A stretch of 64,000 nucleotides of DNA, from contig NZ_LT629794.1 of assembly GCF_900106075.1 (NCBI RefSeq), positions 2,088,001 to 2,152,000 of the forward strand, in the 5' to 3' direction. The notes under the pieces were generated by a model. That model saw only the letters and a program-made list of their open reading frames with translations. It was not told where the DNA came from and did no database searches. Below are positions 46,605-55,981 of the stretch, in pieces. The DNA is from Polaribacter sp. Hel1_33_78. Lineage in GTDB: Bacteria > Bacteroidota > Bacteroidia > Flavobacteriales > Flavobacteriaceae. Numbering within the stretch: position 1 is the first letter of the stretch; every line of letters begins with the position of its first letter. The position numbers and the translations under genes are program-made.

Positions 46605-48025
46605 TCTAGAAAGAAATCATCTTTAAAACTAATTAAATACAGTTTCTCTTGTGCCCTTGTCATGGCTGTATATAACCACCTAAAATATTCTTTAGAGACG
46701 CCATCTGGCAAATATGGTTGCTCTATAAAAACCGTTTTCCATTGCCCTCCTTGAGATTTGTGGCAAGTCATTGAATAAGAGAATTTAACTTGCAAAGCAT
46801 TGAAATACTTGTTGTTTTTTATAGCTAAAAATTGTTTAAATTTCGATTTTTCATGCGCATAATCTTCTTTTATTGTTTGATACAGATTATTAGATTCTTC
46901 ATACGTTAAAGAAGGACTTTCACTGGTTAAGGTATCTAATAACAAAACAGTTTCAAAAGGTTGCATATCTGGATAATCAATCATTCGTAGCTCTACCTCA
47001 GCAAATTTAAAGCCATATAATTCTTTAATTGAAAAAATTTTTAAAACCTCACAAATATCTCCATTAGCTATAAAACCTGCTGCAGATGATTCTTTAAGCC
47101 AGTAATAATTATTTTTTACAATCATTACAAAATCACCTGCAGAGATTTCATTTTCTTGTCCACGGATTTTCATTCGTATCTGCTGGTTGTATTGATTTGC
47201 TCTTTTATTGGATCGGACTATAAATGCAGTATCTTCTACTCCATCTCTATCATATGCCATGACTAAGGCATCTTCAATGTCATAACCATCAATCAATCTT
47301 GTAATATCAGGGAAATCAATATCAAACTGAAATTTATTTCCTTCATTTTGCAATTGCAATCTTAATTGGGTTGCATTTGCCAGAATTCCAGAATTCTCAT
47401 GTTGACGCATCACTTCATCTAACTCGATCTCTGTAACAATTTTATCATAATCATAAGTTAATATATCTGCCTCTAAAGCTGGACTAACATTTAATTTTAC
47501 AGGCGGAAGTTGCGCTGTATCTCCAATAAAAATTAATTTACATTGATGTCCAGAATATACATAAGAAATTAAATCATCTAACAACGAGCTAGATTCAAAC
47601 ATTTTTTGATTTTGTCTACCATCAGGAATCATAGAAGCCTCATCAACAATAAAAATTGTATTTCTGTGTTTATTAGGCTGCAAAACAAAATCTACAGATC
47701 CGTTGGTTTGCTTTTTAGGAAAATATATTTTTTTATGAATTGTAAATGCTGGTCTCTTTGAATATACTGCAATTACTTTAGCAGCTCTTCCTGTAGGTGC
47801 TAATAAAACTGCTTTTTTTCCAGCACTACTAAGTGTATTTACAAATGTACTTATTGTTGTCGTTTTACCTGTACCTGCATATCCTTTTAGTAAAAACAAA
47901 GATTCTTTTTCCTCATTAAAGATAAAAATACTAAGTAAATTTAAAAGTTCCCTTTGTTTTTGGGTAGGTGTAAAAGGAAATTTCTTTAATAGTATTTTAT
48001 AAAAGTCCGCAGTTATTTTTATCAT
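46601..48025 (-). CDS. RecD/Pif1-like superfamily 1 DNA helicase
   Basis: The 474-residue protein has Walker A LKGYAGTGKTTTISTFVN, motif Ia KAVLLAPTGRAAKV, Walker B TIFIVDEASMIPD, motif III KLIFIGDTAQLPPVK, and the UvrD_C_2-type motif SYSMTCHKSQGGQWKTVFIE with WLYTAMTRAQEKLYLI. It is the helicase core of the RecD/Pif1 group with no long N-terminal region, so it is shorter than RecD2. Bacteroidetes genomes carry such single-gene helicases of unassigned pathway. Its stop shares TTAA (46601-46604) with the LpxR-like gene. It is oriented away from the next plus-strand gene with a 102-base gap. Confidence 0.92.
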   Translation of the reverse strand: MIKITADFYKILLKKFPFTPTQKQRELLNLLSIFIFNEEKESLFLLKGYAGTGKTTTISTFVNTLSSAGKKAVLLAPTGRAAKVIAVYSKRPAFTIHKKIYFPKKQTNGSVDFVLQPNKHRNTIFIVDEASMIPDGRQNQKMFESSSLLDDLISYVYSGHQCKLIFIGDTAQLPPVKLNVSPALEADILTYDYDKIVTEIELDEVMRQHENSGILANATQLRLQLQNEGNKFQFDIDFPDITRLIDGYDIEDALVMAYDRDGVEDTAFIVRSNKRANQYNQQIRMKIRGQENEISAGDFVMIVKNNYYWLKESSAAGFIANGDICEVLKIFSIKELYGFKFAEVELRMIDYPDMQPFETVLLLDTLTSESPSLTYEESNNLYQTIKEDYAHEKSKFKQFLAIKNNKYFNALQVKFSYSMTCHKSQGGQWKTVFIEQPYLPDGVSKEYFRWLYTAMTRAQEKLYLISFKDDFFLD

Positions 48026-48092
48026 AAAAAATTTTAATTATCAAAGATACATTTCTTTATAAAGAAAAATTTTTATCATTAAAAAAAAATTG

Positions 48093-48100
48093 TAAGTTTG
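48093..48100 (+). promoter_or_regulatory. -7 promoter element (TAAGTTTG)
   Basis: Exact TAnnTTTG match, 27 bases before ATG 48128, in the gap between divergent genes. Confidence 0.45.
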
Positions 48101-48127
48101 CTTTATACTATTAAAAAAATAACAAAA

Positions 48128-48862
48128 ATGGATTTATTACTAATGATTTTAGGAGCTGTGTTAGCTTCTGTGCTTGTAGCCTATATTATAGTTAAATTTT
48201 TGCCTTTAAAATTGAGGTGGATTCCATCTATTTTATTGCTAGTTTTAGCAATATTTTTAGGTTTTAAAATTTATAATGGGATTATGGAGCCTATTCAATT
48301 TAATAAAGAAAAAGTGGTGAAATATGCCGAAGTTGTAGCAAGCTTAAAAATTATTAGAGATGCCGAAGTAACTTTTTATGAAGTTAATGGAAAATATACC
48401 ATACAGAAAGACAGCTTAATTAAATTTATAGATTCTGACTCGATTGCATTAACCGAAACGAAAACTATTGTAGAAAAAGTTAATAAAGGTGGTGGTGTTA
48501 TCATAGATGTAGAAAAAAGGGTTACGGATACTATTGGTTTTGAGCCGGTTTTAAAGTATTTTAAAGATAGAAACTATAAAACTATGTTTAAAGTTCCTGG
48601 AGTTGAAAATACTGAATTCGAATTAGAAGTTGGTGAAGTTGAAAAAGTACAAGGCTTAATTGTACCTACTTTTAGAGCTAGAACTCCAAAGAAAAACATT
48701 TTAAAAGGCATGAATGAATCTTTGGTAAAACAGGAGTTAGAAGTTATAGAATCAGATCAAATTAAAGGAGAATATGTTTCTGTAGGTTCTTTAGATGAAG
48801 TTACTACGGGTGGAAACTGGCCTCCTTCTTATGATAAAAGAGACGGTGCAAAAGAAGAATAA
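48128..48862 (+). CDS. membrane-anchored protein of unknown function
   Basis: ATG 48128 is preferred over TTG 48098; the -7 element lies between them and overlaps the TTG. The 244-residue protein has two N-terminal helices (LLLMILGAVLASVLVAYIIV and WIPSILLLVLAIFLGF). The soluble part contains EKVVKYAEVVASLKIIRDAE, then a stretch (TFYEVNGKYTIQKDSLIKFI) resembling the type IV pilin-like periplasmic proteins with a short pilin-like N-terminal helix. No named family is certain. It overlaps the DUF3822 gene at its 3' end and is probably translationally coupled to it and to rsmD. Function unknown. Confidence 0.8.
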   Translation: MDLLLMILGAVLASVLVAYIIVKFLPLKLRWIPSILLLVLAIFLGFKIYNGIMEPIQFNKEKVVKYAEVVASLKIIRDAEVTFYEVNGKYTIQKDSLIKFIDSDSIALTETKTIVEKVNKGGGVIIDVEKRVTDTIGFEPVLKYFKDRNYKTMFKVPGVENTEFELEVGEVEKVQGLIVPTFRARTPKKNILKGMNESLVKQELEVIESDQIKGEYVSVGSLDEVTTGGNWPPSYDKRDGAKEE

Positions 48863-49664
48863 AATAATTTCTTTAAAGAAAGCAAAAGATATAGAATTAT
48901 CCATCCAATTTAGTTTGGATGGATTTTCTTTTTGTGTTATAAACTCTAAGACTAAAGAAGCTCTTTATTTTAAAAAATATCAATTTGAAGGAACCTTAAA
49001 TTCTCCTGAGGATTTATTGAAAAAAATTGAAGCTATCTTCAAGAAAGATAACAACTTACAACTCACCTACTCTAAAGTTACTGTTATACATCAAAATAAT
49101 TTATCGACATTTGTACCATCGAAATATTTTGATGAAAATTCTTTGGCAACCTATCTTAATTTAAATATTAAGGTTTTAAAAACTGACTTCATTACTTTTG
49201 ATGATATCCATTCTATTGATGCCAAAAATGTATATGTTCCATATGTAAACATTAATAATTATTTATTTCAAAATTTTGGTGAATTTGAATACCAACATCA
49301 CAGTTCTATTTTAGTAGAAAAACTTTTAAAATTAGAGAACTCTCATCAAAAAAAAATGTACATAAATGTATCTAAGAGCTCTTTTGATTTGATGATATTA
49401 GAAAACAAAAAACTCATTTTTTCAAATTCATTTTCATACACAACTAAGGAAGATTTTATCTATTACATTTTATTTACAGCAGAACAGCTTCTATTAAATA
49501 CAGAAGAGTTTGAACTTTATTTTATGGGAGAAATTAAAGCTGAATCAGAAATATATACAATAGCATACACCTATATTAAAAATATCTTTTTTTTAGAAAG
49601 TAAAAATTCTATTTTCAAGGATTTAGAAATCGATAATCACTCTAATTACATACTATTAGGCTAA
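48831..49664 (+). CDS. DUF3822 family protein
   Basis: The frame overlaps the end of the upstream gene. ATG 48831 is used; GTG 48846 (then QKKNKIISLKKAKDIELSIQ) is an alternative that begins nearer the usual family N-terminus. The ~278-residue product has the DUF3822 features LSIQFSLDGFSFCVINSKTK, VPYVNINNYLFQNFGEF and FDLMILENKKLIFSNSF, and resembles an actin/ASKHA-like fold split into halves. It almost always sits next to rsmD in Flavobacteria, and here its stop overlaps the rsmD start (TAATG). The biochemical role is unknown. Confidence 0.85.
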   Translation: MIKETVQKKNKIISLKKAKDIELSIQFSLDGFSFCVINSKTKEALYFKKYQFEGTLNSPEDLLKKIEAIFKKDNNLQLTYSKVTVIHQNNLSTFVPSKYFDENSLATYLNLNIKVLKTDFITFDDIHSIDAKNVYVPYVNINNYLFQNFGEFEYQHHSSILVEKLLKLENSHQKKMYINVSKSSFDLMILENKKLIFSNSFSYTTKEDFIYYILFTAEQLLLNTEEFELYFMGEIKAESEIYTIAYTYIKNIFFLESKNSIFKDLEIDNHSNYILLG

Positions 49665-50218
49665 TGAGAATTATATCAGGAAAACTAAAAGGAAGACGTC
49701 TCAGAGCTCCTAAGAACCTGCCTGTTCGACCTACGACAGATATGGCTAAAGAAGCCTTGTTTAACATCATTAACAACCTCTATTATTTTGACAGCATTAC
49801 TGTAATAGATTTGTTTTCTGGGACAGGAAATATTAGTTATGAATTTGCCTCTAGAGGCACTAAAAATATATACGCAATTGATGCCAATTACAATTGTATC
49901 AAATACATTTCTAATACAGCAAAAGAATTAAATTTAGAGATAAACACTTTTAAAAGTGATGTTTATAAATTTATTGATAAAACTTCTATGCAGGCTGATA
50001 TCATTTTTGCCGACCCACCGTATGACTTTGAAATTGAAAAATTTTTAGAAATTGTTGATACTGTTTTTACAAAAAATATTTTAAAACCAGAAGGTGTTTT
50101 GATTATAGAACACTCTAAACAAACAGACTTATCAACACATAAAAATCACTCCTATGATAAACGTTACGGAGGAAATGTATTTAGCTTTTTCGAAAATTCT
50201 ACTGAAGAAGATAATTAA
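49664..50218 (+). CDS. rsmD: 16S rRNA (guanine(966)-N2)-methyltransferase RsmD
   Basis: The 184-residue protein begins MRIISGKLKGRRLRAPKNLP, a classic RsmD N-terminus, followed by RPTTDMAKEALFNI, the SAM-binding VIDLFSGTGNISYEFASRG, and the catalytic motif IIFADPPYDFEI. It methylates G966 of 16S rRNA (E. coli numbering) during small-subunit assembly. Start overlaps the DUF3822 stop by one base. The stop shares TTAA (50215-50218) with the convergent MoxR gene. Assignment is firm. Confidence 0.95.
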   Translation: MRIISGKLKGRRLRAPKNLPVRPTTDMAKEALFNIINNLYYFDSITVIDLFSGTGNISYEFASRGTKNIYAIDANYNCIKYISNTAKELNLEINTFKSDVYKFIDKTSMQADIIFADPPYDFEIEKFLEIVDTVFTKNILKPEGVLIIEHSKQTDLSTHKNHSYDKRYGGNVFSFFENSTEEDN

Positions 50219-51168
50219 AGTAAAGAGTTGATAATATCAGAAATTGAGATTCCTTCTGCTTCAGCTTTGTAATTTTTCACAATTCTATGAGATAATATAG
50301 GAATTGCAACAGCACGAACATCTTCTATGTCTGGTGAATATTTACCACGAACAGCTGCGTGTGCTTTTGCTCCTAATATTAAGCTCTGAGATGCCCTAGG
50401 ACCTGCGCCCCAATCTAAATAGCTTTTCACCATGTCTGTTGCTTCCTTAGACTTTGGCCTTGTTTTACCAACCAAGGTAACAGCATATTCAATTACATTA
50501 TCTGTAACGGGTATTTTTCTAATTAGCTTTTGAATAGCGATGATGTCATCACTAGAAAAAATAGCATTTACTTTTTGTTGAATATCACTCGTAGTACTTT
50601 TTACAACTTCAACTTCTTCTGCAAATGTTGGGTATTCTAAATTTATAGAAAACATAAATCTGTCTAATTGTGCTTCTGGCAAAGGATAGGTTCCTTCTTG
50701 CTCAATAGGATTTTGAGTTGCCAAAACAAAAAACGGTAACTCTAATTTATAATGATTTCCAGAAACTGTTACCGAACGTTCTTGCATCGCTTCTAATAAA
50801 GCTGCCTGTGTTTTTGGCGGAGTTCTGTTGATTTCATCGGCCAAAATAATATTTGAGAAAATCGGACCTTTAATAAATTTAAACTGTCTGTTTTGATCTA
50901 AAACCTCGCTACCTAAAATATCTGAAGGCATTAAATCTGGAGTAAACTGAATTCTCTTAAAATTCAATCCTAACGCATTAGAAACAGTATTTACCAATAA
51001 AGTTTTTGCTAAACCTGGAACACCTATCAAAAGTGAATGACCCCCACAAAAAATTGATAAAAGCGTAAATTCTACCGCGTCTTTTTGACCAATAATTACT
51101 TTACCTATCTCTGTTTTTAATAAATTGAATTGACTTACCAATTCATTTACAGCTTTCACATCAGACAT
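50215..51168 (-). CDS. MoxR-family AAA+ ATPase
   Basis: The 317-residue protein has Walker A SLLIGVPGLAKTLLVNTVS, Walker B IILADEINRTPPKTQAALLE, and the MoxR loop MQERSVTVSGNHY with sensor I FFVLATQNPIEQEGTYPLPE. MoxR ATPases act as chaperones that load cofactors or assemble complexes, often next to VWA-domain proteins. None is seen here, so the partner may be elsewhere or follow beyond the operon. It is 1 base from the upstream SurA-type gene (stop TAA / start ATG sharing position 51168) and is the last gene of a PPIase operon. Confidence 0.95.
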   Translation of the reverse strand: MSDVKAVNELVSQFNLLKTEIGKVIIGQKDAVEFTLLSIFCGGHSLLIGVPGLAKTLLVNTVSNALGLNFKRIQFTPDLMPSDILGSEVLDQNRQFKFIKGPIFSNIILADEINRTPPKTQAALLEAMQERSVTVSGNHYKLELPFFVLATQNPIEQEGTYPLPEAQLDRFMFSINLEYPTFAEEVEVVKSTTSDIQQKVNAIFSSDDIIAIQKLIRKIPVTDNVIEYAVTLVGKTRPKSKEATDMVKSYLDWGAGPRASQSLILGAKAHAAVRGKYSPDIEDVRAVAIPILSHRIVKNYKAEAEGISISDIINSLL

Positions 51169-52550
51169 TATTTACTTATTTCTTTTTTCCAATTTTTTTC
51201 AAAAGAACATTTACTATGGACTTCAGACATTTTAATATAAGTATCTTTTATCTTTCCTTTAGCCCATTTAGTAATAGTTTCTTCCCTCTTCTTTCTTAAA
51301 GCTAAATCTTGTACTTTCACATAATCCTCCACCAAGTCGGCTATATGAGTATCTGTTCTATCTTTCATAACAATGAACTTAAACATTTTCTCTCCATTCC
51401 TATTTTGATCAAAAAAGACATCAGAAAGCTCTCCTTTTTTTAATTCTGCAACCCTCGCATATAAAGCAGGATCCATCCTAGTTAAATCAAATTTTGTTTC
51501 TCCTGAATAAGGGTTTACAATAACGCCTCCATTGTTTTTAGTTTCTTTATCTTCCGAATATTTTTTTACTGCTTCTGAAAACGTAATTGAACCTTCTTTA
51601 ATATCTTTTGCTATTTGCTCTGCTCTTTGTTGCGTATCTTTTAATCTAGTATCTGGGATATCTGGTTGCATTAATATGTGTGATGCAACTCTCATGTTTC
51701 CTTTTACTTCGTGTAATTGCATTAAGTGATAACCAAAATCTGATTTAAAAGGTTTAGAAACTTGACCAATATCTAAACTAAAAGCCATTTCTTTAAATTC
51801 TTTTATAAATGGTGAATCTTTTGTTACTTCGTATCTTCCTCCGTTTTGAGTAACACCCGGATCATCAGAATTGATGATTGCTTTCATTTTAAAACTTGCG
51901 CCTTCTTCAATCTGTTTTTTTATCTCCGTTAGCTTCGTTACAATTCTATCATTTTCTTCCTTTGTAGGTGCAGCGTTTAAAACAATTTGTGCCAATTCAA
52001 TTTCTGCTGGAAACTCTGGTAACTCTTCATTCTTTTTTAAACCGTTAAAATATAAACGAACTTCTTCAGGAGTTACATCAATTTTCTCTGTGATATTTTG
52101 CTGTTCTTTTTCTATTAATACATTCTCTTTTTGAACCGTATATAATTCTTTTTTCAAATCATCTAAATCGTTAAAACCATAGGCTTTAATCACCTTATCT
52201 AAACTGCCATATTGTTGCGTAAAATATTCAACACTTCGATCTACCCTGCCAGAAATTTCGGCTTCAGAAACAGTAACACTATCAACAATCGCATGATGTG
52301 CCAATAATTTTTGTTGCATTAATTTTTCTAACATTTCACAATCTGAGATTGTAATTTTCCCCTCTGATCTAGCATCTACTTCTTGTTTAAATTTCTCAAT
52401 ATCTGAATCTAAAACAATATTTTTACCAATGACCACTGCAACACCATCTATTTTTATTTTTTGTGCAAAAGTTGAAATACTCATCAACCCAAAAAAAACT
52501 GTTAAGACAGTTAATTTAGTATACTTTAAAATTGTTATTTTTTGTTGCAT
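51168..52550 (-). CDS. SurA-like periplasmic peptidylprolyl isomerase/chaperone
   Basis: The 460-residue protein has a signal peptide (TVLTVFFGLMSISTFAQ), a SurA-type N-terminal helical chaperone domain (VVIGKNIVLDSDIEKFKQEV, MLEKLMQQKLLAHHAI), and two parvulin-like domains. The first is around EIELAQIVLNAAP and GGRYEVTKDSPFIKEF; the second around VASHILMQPDIPDTRLKDT and KNNGGVIVNPYSG. SurA-type proteins escort outer-membrane proteins through the periplasm, and this genome encodes many. Its start lies inside the 3' end of the upstream gene (35-base overlap), and its stop touches the MoxR start. The family is firm; the exact clients are not. Confidence 0.92.
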   Translation of the reverse strand: MQQKITILKYTKLTVLTVFFGLMSISTFAQKIKIDGVAVVIGKNIVLDSDIEKFKQEVDARSEGKITISDCEMLEKLMQQKLLAHHAIVDSVTVSEAEISGRVDRSVEYFTQQYGSLDKVIKAYGFNDLDDLKKELYTVQKENVLIEKEQQNITEKIDVTPEEVRLYFNGLKKNEELPEFPAEIELAQIVLNAAPTKEENDRIVTKLTEIKKQIEEGASFKMKAIINSDDPGVTQNGGRYEVTKDSPFIKEFKEMAFSLDIGQVSKPFKSDFGYHLMQLHEVKGNMRVASHILMQPDIPDTRLKDTQQRAEQIAKDIKEGSITFSEAVKKYSEDKETKNNGGVIVNPYSGETKFDLTRMDPALYARVAELKKGELSDVFFDQNRNGEKMFKFIVMKDRTDTHIADLVEDYVKVQDLALRKKREETITKWAKGKIKDTYIKMSEVHSKCSFEKNWKKEISK

Positions 52551-53364
52551 CTTTTACTATTATTTTTTCTATTTCTCTTATTAATTCAATTTTGCGCTTA
52601 TGCAAAATCATTTGTTTTATCGTAGGTCTTATATAGCTTAAAGGAGCTATATCATTTCTAACTAATACGTCTTTTATTGTGGTCAAATATAAACCTATTG
52701 AATCTTGTTTTTGAAGTAATTTTGTTTTTTTTAACAGATTTTCTTTAGAAAACGGAAGTTTTAACAAAACCTTATCTAATTGTGTCCAAATTGAATCATT
52801 AAACTGAAAATATTTAAAACTTAATTGTTGTTTTTCTAATGCTTCTAGGTCTTCAATTTCCTCTGATTTAAAGAGTTTTAAAAATTCTTTTTTACTGACA
52901 ACTTTATTGTCAAAATGAAGATATTTTATTTTAACTAACTCTTCATTTAGTCTAAAATTATCTTTACTTTTTAAGTAAAAATCTTCTATTTCCACATCAC
53001 TAATAACGGTATCTAATTGCTGTTTTATCAACATTTCTTTATAATTATTAATGAACAAACTTTCTCTGTAATCATTTACAAGATGGTTAATTTCATTAAT
53101 AACTTCTAGAGAGTTATTGTTTTCTGCCTTATGCAGCAATAATTGTTTTATCGCCCAATCGTTGATAAAGCTTTTCACTAATACAATACTATCGTCTTTA
53201 CTTATATTTTGAGGAATAACATTTTTTAAATCTTCTTTAAACAATTTCTCTGTATTTACAATTGCAATTATTTCAGATGATTTATCTTCTTTTTCTTGCA
53301 CTATAAAATAATTGCAAGAGTTAAATAAATAAATTATTAAAAATGCATTTAAAATACGTTTCAT
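52516..53364 (-). CDS. SurA-N-like lipoprotein lacking a PPIase domain
   Basis: The 282-residue protein has a lipobox at Cys17 (LIIYLFNSC). The N-terminal IIAIVNTEKLFKEDLKNVIP and VKSFINDWAIKQLLLHKAEN resemble the SurA N-terminal helical domain. Later sequence is charged and helical with no parvulin motif (no HIL-x-GG pattern). It sits between two PPIase genes with a 35-base overlap into the next one and a start adjacent to the 544-residue PpiC stop. It probably works as a membrane-tethered holdase alongside them, but function is inferred from position. No named family. Confidence 0.75.
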   Translation of the reverse strand: MKRILNAFLIIYLFNSCNYFIVQEKEDKSSEIIAIVNTEKLFKEDLKNVIPQNISKDDSIVLVKSFINDWAIKQLLLHKAENNNSLEVINEINHLVNDYRESLFINNYKEMLIKQQLDTVISDVEIEDFYLKSKDNFRLNEELVKIKYLHFDNKVVSKKEFLKLFKSEEIEDLEALEKQQLSFKYFQFNDSIWTQLDKVLLKLPFSKENLLKKTKLLQKQDSIGLYLTTIKDVLVRNDIAPLSYIRPTIKQMILHKRKIELIREIEKIIVKDATKNNNFKVY

Positions 53365-54999
53365 CTATTTGCTACTATATGCTTTAATTATTTTCTTTAG
53401 TTGCCTTTTTTCCACTTGAATGACGCTTTTTCTTCTTAAATCTGCAATCCAATTTTTTTCTAAAAAATTTTGATAATCATTAATTACCTCCCCTTTTATT
53501 TTTTTTAATTCTTTTGGTTGATACTTGCTTAAATTAGCGTCAAAAAAGCTTTTTAAACCTAACGTATCTTTGGATGATTTCTCCCAAATTTTTTGTTGCA
53601 TTAACTCAAATAATAACAAACCATCTCTATACTCTTGCAAGACTTCTGCAAATTCAGGCTCTGTTTTTTCTAAGTTTTCTTTGTAATATGCTAAAATTTC
53701 CCTGTTTTTAAATTCGTTAAAAATTTCAAAAACAGGTTTATTTCTTTTACTCTTTAAAAAACCAAAAAATTCTTCTTGTGTAATTTTCTTATCGTTTATT
53801 GATAATATTATGGCTTGCATTGAGTCTTTAGTCATTGTTTTAATATCTTTTCTATCAAAGATTTTCTTAGCTTCTTCATTCTCAGAAATCGAATATTTAT
53901 TCTTTAATTTATGGATAACAGCGTCTTTGGATAATTGAGCTCTATCGCCAGATCTGACTTTATTTTTCAATTCTTTTTCCAATTCTTTAAAAGATAATAC
54001 AGGATGCTTTTTCGTTAATTGTAAAATATGCCATCCAAAACGAGTTTTAAAAGGTTTCGAGTATTCACCTTCTTTTTGTAAACTAAAGGCAACTTCTTCA
54101 AAAGGTTTCACCATGACTCCTGTGCCAAATTTTCTTAGCTTACCTCCTTTAGTTTTTGTACCAGTATCATCAGAATATTTTCTTGCTAAAGCTTTAAATT
54201 GCTCATCTGCTTGCAGCTTTTTATAAATATCATTAATTAATTCTTCTCCTTTAGCGCCTTTATCATTTAACAAAATATGTGCTACTTCAACTTCTCCTTT
54301 CGATGTTCTAAAAGCGTCAACTTTTAAAATATGATATCCATAACGTGTTCTAAAAGGTTTAGAAACTTCACCTACCTTCGTATTGTAAGCTGCCGTCTCA
54401 AAGGAATACAACATTCTAAAAGCAGAGAAATACCCTAAATTACCGTTATTCCCTTTTCTTCCTGATTTGGCGTCATCTCTTGCTGAGGGATCTTCTGAAG
54501 TCTCTCTTGCTACTATTTCGAAATCTTCTCCATTTAAAACTCTATTTCTTATTTCTGTAATTTTTTGATATGCCAATAAGGTATCTTTTGGAGTAAGTGA
54601 TTTTGGAGTTTTAATTAAAATATGTTTAGCTTTTACTTCGTTTTTTGTTCTAAAATAAGCATCTCTTACTAACTTATTTATAAATACAGTGTCTTGCATA
54701 TAAGGCGCAGAAAGTTGATTTTTATAGGTTTCAATCTCTTTTCTATAAGATGGCAAAGTATCTAATTTTATGTGGTAAGCTTCCTTCACTTTTAACTTAT
54801 AATTTATATATAAGTCTAAGTTTTTCTCTACATCTTTGGCGTCTTCATTATCTATAGCGTCTAAGTTTTTCTCATACACTCTCTTAAAGTCTGAAACTGT
54901 TATTTTTTCACCATCTATGGTTAATAAAACTTTGCTTTTCTTTTGTGAAAATAAAACACTCGAAAAACATAAGACCACTAATAATATTAACTTTTTCAT
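53365..54999 (-). CDS. PpiC-type peptidylprolyl isomerase with two parvulin domains
   Basis: The 544-residue protein has a signal peptide (LVVLCFSSVLFSQ) and an N-terminal helical domain (LLTIDGEKITVSDFKRVYEK). Two well-formed parvulin domains follow: the first about residues 130-235 (KAKHILIKTP, GNLGYFSAFRM, VGEVSKPFRTRYGYHILKV) and the second about 240-345 (EVAHILLND, GGKLRKFGTGVMVKPFEEVA, KPFKTRFGWHILQL). C-terminal helices end KRQLKKIIKAYSSK. It starts a minus-strand operon with the lipoprotein, SurA-like and MoxR genes; the DUF493 gene lies 4 bases upstream on the same strand. Periplasmic folding of outer-membrane proteins is the likely role. Confidence 0.93.
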   Translation of the reverse strand: MKKLILLVVLCFSSVLFSQKKSKVLLTIDGEKITVSDFKRVYEKNLDAIDNEDAKDVEKNLDLYINYKLKVKEAYHIKLDTLPSYRKEIETYKNQLSAPYMQDTVFINKLVRDAYFRTKNEVKAKHILIKTPKSLTPKDTLLAYQKITEIRNRVLNGEDFEIVARETSEDPSARDDAKSGRKGNNGNLGYFSAFRMLYSFETAAYNTKVGEVSKPFRTRYGYHILKVDAFRTSKGEVEVAHILLNDKGAKGEELINDIYKKLQADEQFKALARKYSDDTGTKTKGGKLRKFGTGVMVKPFEEVAFSLQKEGEYSKPFKTRFGWHILQLTKKHPVLSFKELEKELKNKVRSGDRAQLSKDAVIHKLKNKYSISENEEAKKIFDRKDIKTMTKDSMQAIILSINDKKITQEEFFGFLKSKRNKPVFEIFNEFKNREILAYYKENLEKTEPEFAEVLQEYRDGLLLFELMQQKIWEKSSKDTLGLKSFFDANLSKYQPKELKKIKGEVINDYQNFLEKNWIADLRRKSVIQVEKRQLKKIIKAYSSK

Positions 55000-55003
55000 A
55001 AAT

Positions 55004-55288
55004 TTACAATGATATAATTCCTTTAATTTTTTCTACTTTTTTGTAATATTCAATTACTTTATTAGCACTTTCTATTTTTAATACGATAGAAACACTAATA
55101 TATTTTCCTGTTTTCGATTTTTTTGTTTTTATCACTGCTCCTTGGTTATTAAACAAGCTATGCACTTCTTCTGCTTGATTTTCATCAGTAGGAACAATAA
55201 ATTTATACATATAATCAGCTGGAAAATTAGTCGTATCGTCTAACTGCGCTTTTAATTTAGTATAAAAAATATTTTTTTTATCGCTCAT
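55004..55288 (-). CDS. DUF493 family protein
   Basis: The 94-residue protein has the ferredoxin-like betaalphabeta pattern of DUF493 (YbeD-like): MYKFIVPTDENQAEEVHSLF, AVIKTKKSKTGKYISVSIVL and ANKVIEYYKKVEKIKGIISL. It is cytoplasmic, with no signal. In other bacteria YbeD is linked to lipoate metabolism, but the Bacteroidetes members are not characterised. It precedes the PPIase operon by 4 bases and may be its first gene. Good confidence for the family and none for a specific function. Confidence 0.85.
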   Translation of the reverse strand: MSDKKNIFYTKLKAQLDDTTNFPADYMYKFIVPTDENQAEEVHSLFNNQGAVIKTKKSKTGKYISVSIVLKIESANKVIEYYKKVEKIKGIISL

Positions 55289-55368
55289 AATTGAACTTCT
55301 TTTCTATTCATTTAAAAATAACCACTCACAAAATTACATTAAAAATTAGTTTTATGAAGCGAATGATT

Positions 55369-55376
55369 TATTTTTG
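55369..55376 (+). promoter_or_regulatory. -7 promoter element (TATTTTTG)
   Basis: Exact TAnnTTTG match, 53 bases before the TTG start at 55430, in the divergent gap. No TTG at -33. Confidence 0.4.
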
Positions 55377-55429
55377 TAAAACTTTTATTTGAAGTAAAAA
55401 TCAAAAATAATAATTCTAAGATAAATAGC

Positions 55430-55981
55430 TTGCAAAAAAATCAGCAAAAAATTGTTTTAATAGGAGGACCAGGAACTGGGAAATCTACTGTTTTAAATAA
55501 ACTGAGAGAAAAAGATTTTTTCTGTTTTGATGAAGTTTCAAGAGAAGTAATTTTAAAAGCGCAAAAAAAAGGAATAGAACAACTCTTTTTAACTGAACCT
55601 CTGTTATTTAGTGAAATGTTGCTTGAAGGAAGGGAAGAACAATATTTACTAGCTGAAAATAGAAAAGAAAATATTATTTTCTTGGATAGAGGAATTCCAG
55701 ACATACATGCGTATCTAAATTATTTTAAAACAACCTATCCTGCTTTATTTTTAGAAAAAAGCAAACAATACAAATATGATTTAATTTTTCATTTTTCTCC
55801 CTGGGAAGAAATACATACCAAGGATAATGAACGTTATGAAACTTTTGAAGAATCTAAAAAAATTGATAAATTTCTTACCAAAGCCTACGCTGACTTAGAT
55901 TACAAAATTATAAACGTTCCATTTGGCACTGTTAGCGAAAGAACAAATTTCATCCTTCATTCGCTTTCTTGCGATTTATGA
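55430..55981 (+). CDS. P-loop ATPase of the AAA_28 (NadR/TTD14-like) group
   Basis: The 183-residue protein has a strong Walker A, KIVLIGGPGTGKSTVLNKLR, a kinase-like IIFLDRGIPDIHAYLNYF, and an adenylate-kinase-like lid region with YKYDLIFHFSPWEE and NERYETFEESKKI. It is a small P-loop phosphotransferase or ATPase. NadR-like (ribosylnicotinamide kinase) and TTD14-like relatives are the nearest, without a clear substrate. The start is TTG 55430 because no ATG precedes the P-loop. Its stop overlaps the recQ start as ATGA (55978-55981), so the two are coupled. Confidence 0.85.
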   Translation: MQKNQQKIVLIGGPGTGKSTVLNKLREKDFFCFDEVSREVILKAQKKGIEQLFLTEPLLFSEMLLEGREEQYLLAENRKENIIFLDRGIPDIHAYLNYFKTTYPALFLEKSKQYKYDLIFHFSPWEEIHTKDNERYETFEESKKIDKFLTKAYADLDYKIINVPFGTVSERTNFILHSLSCDL

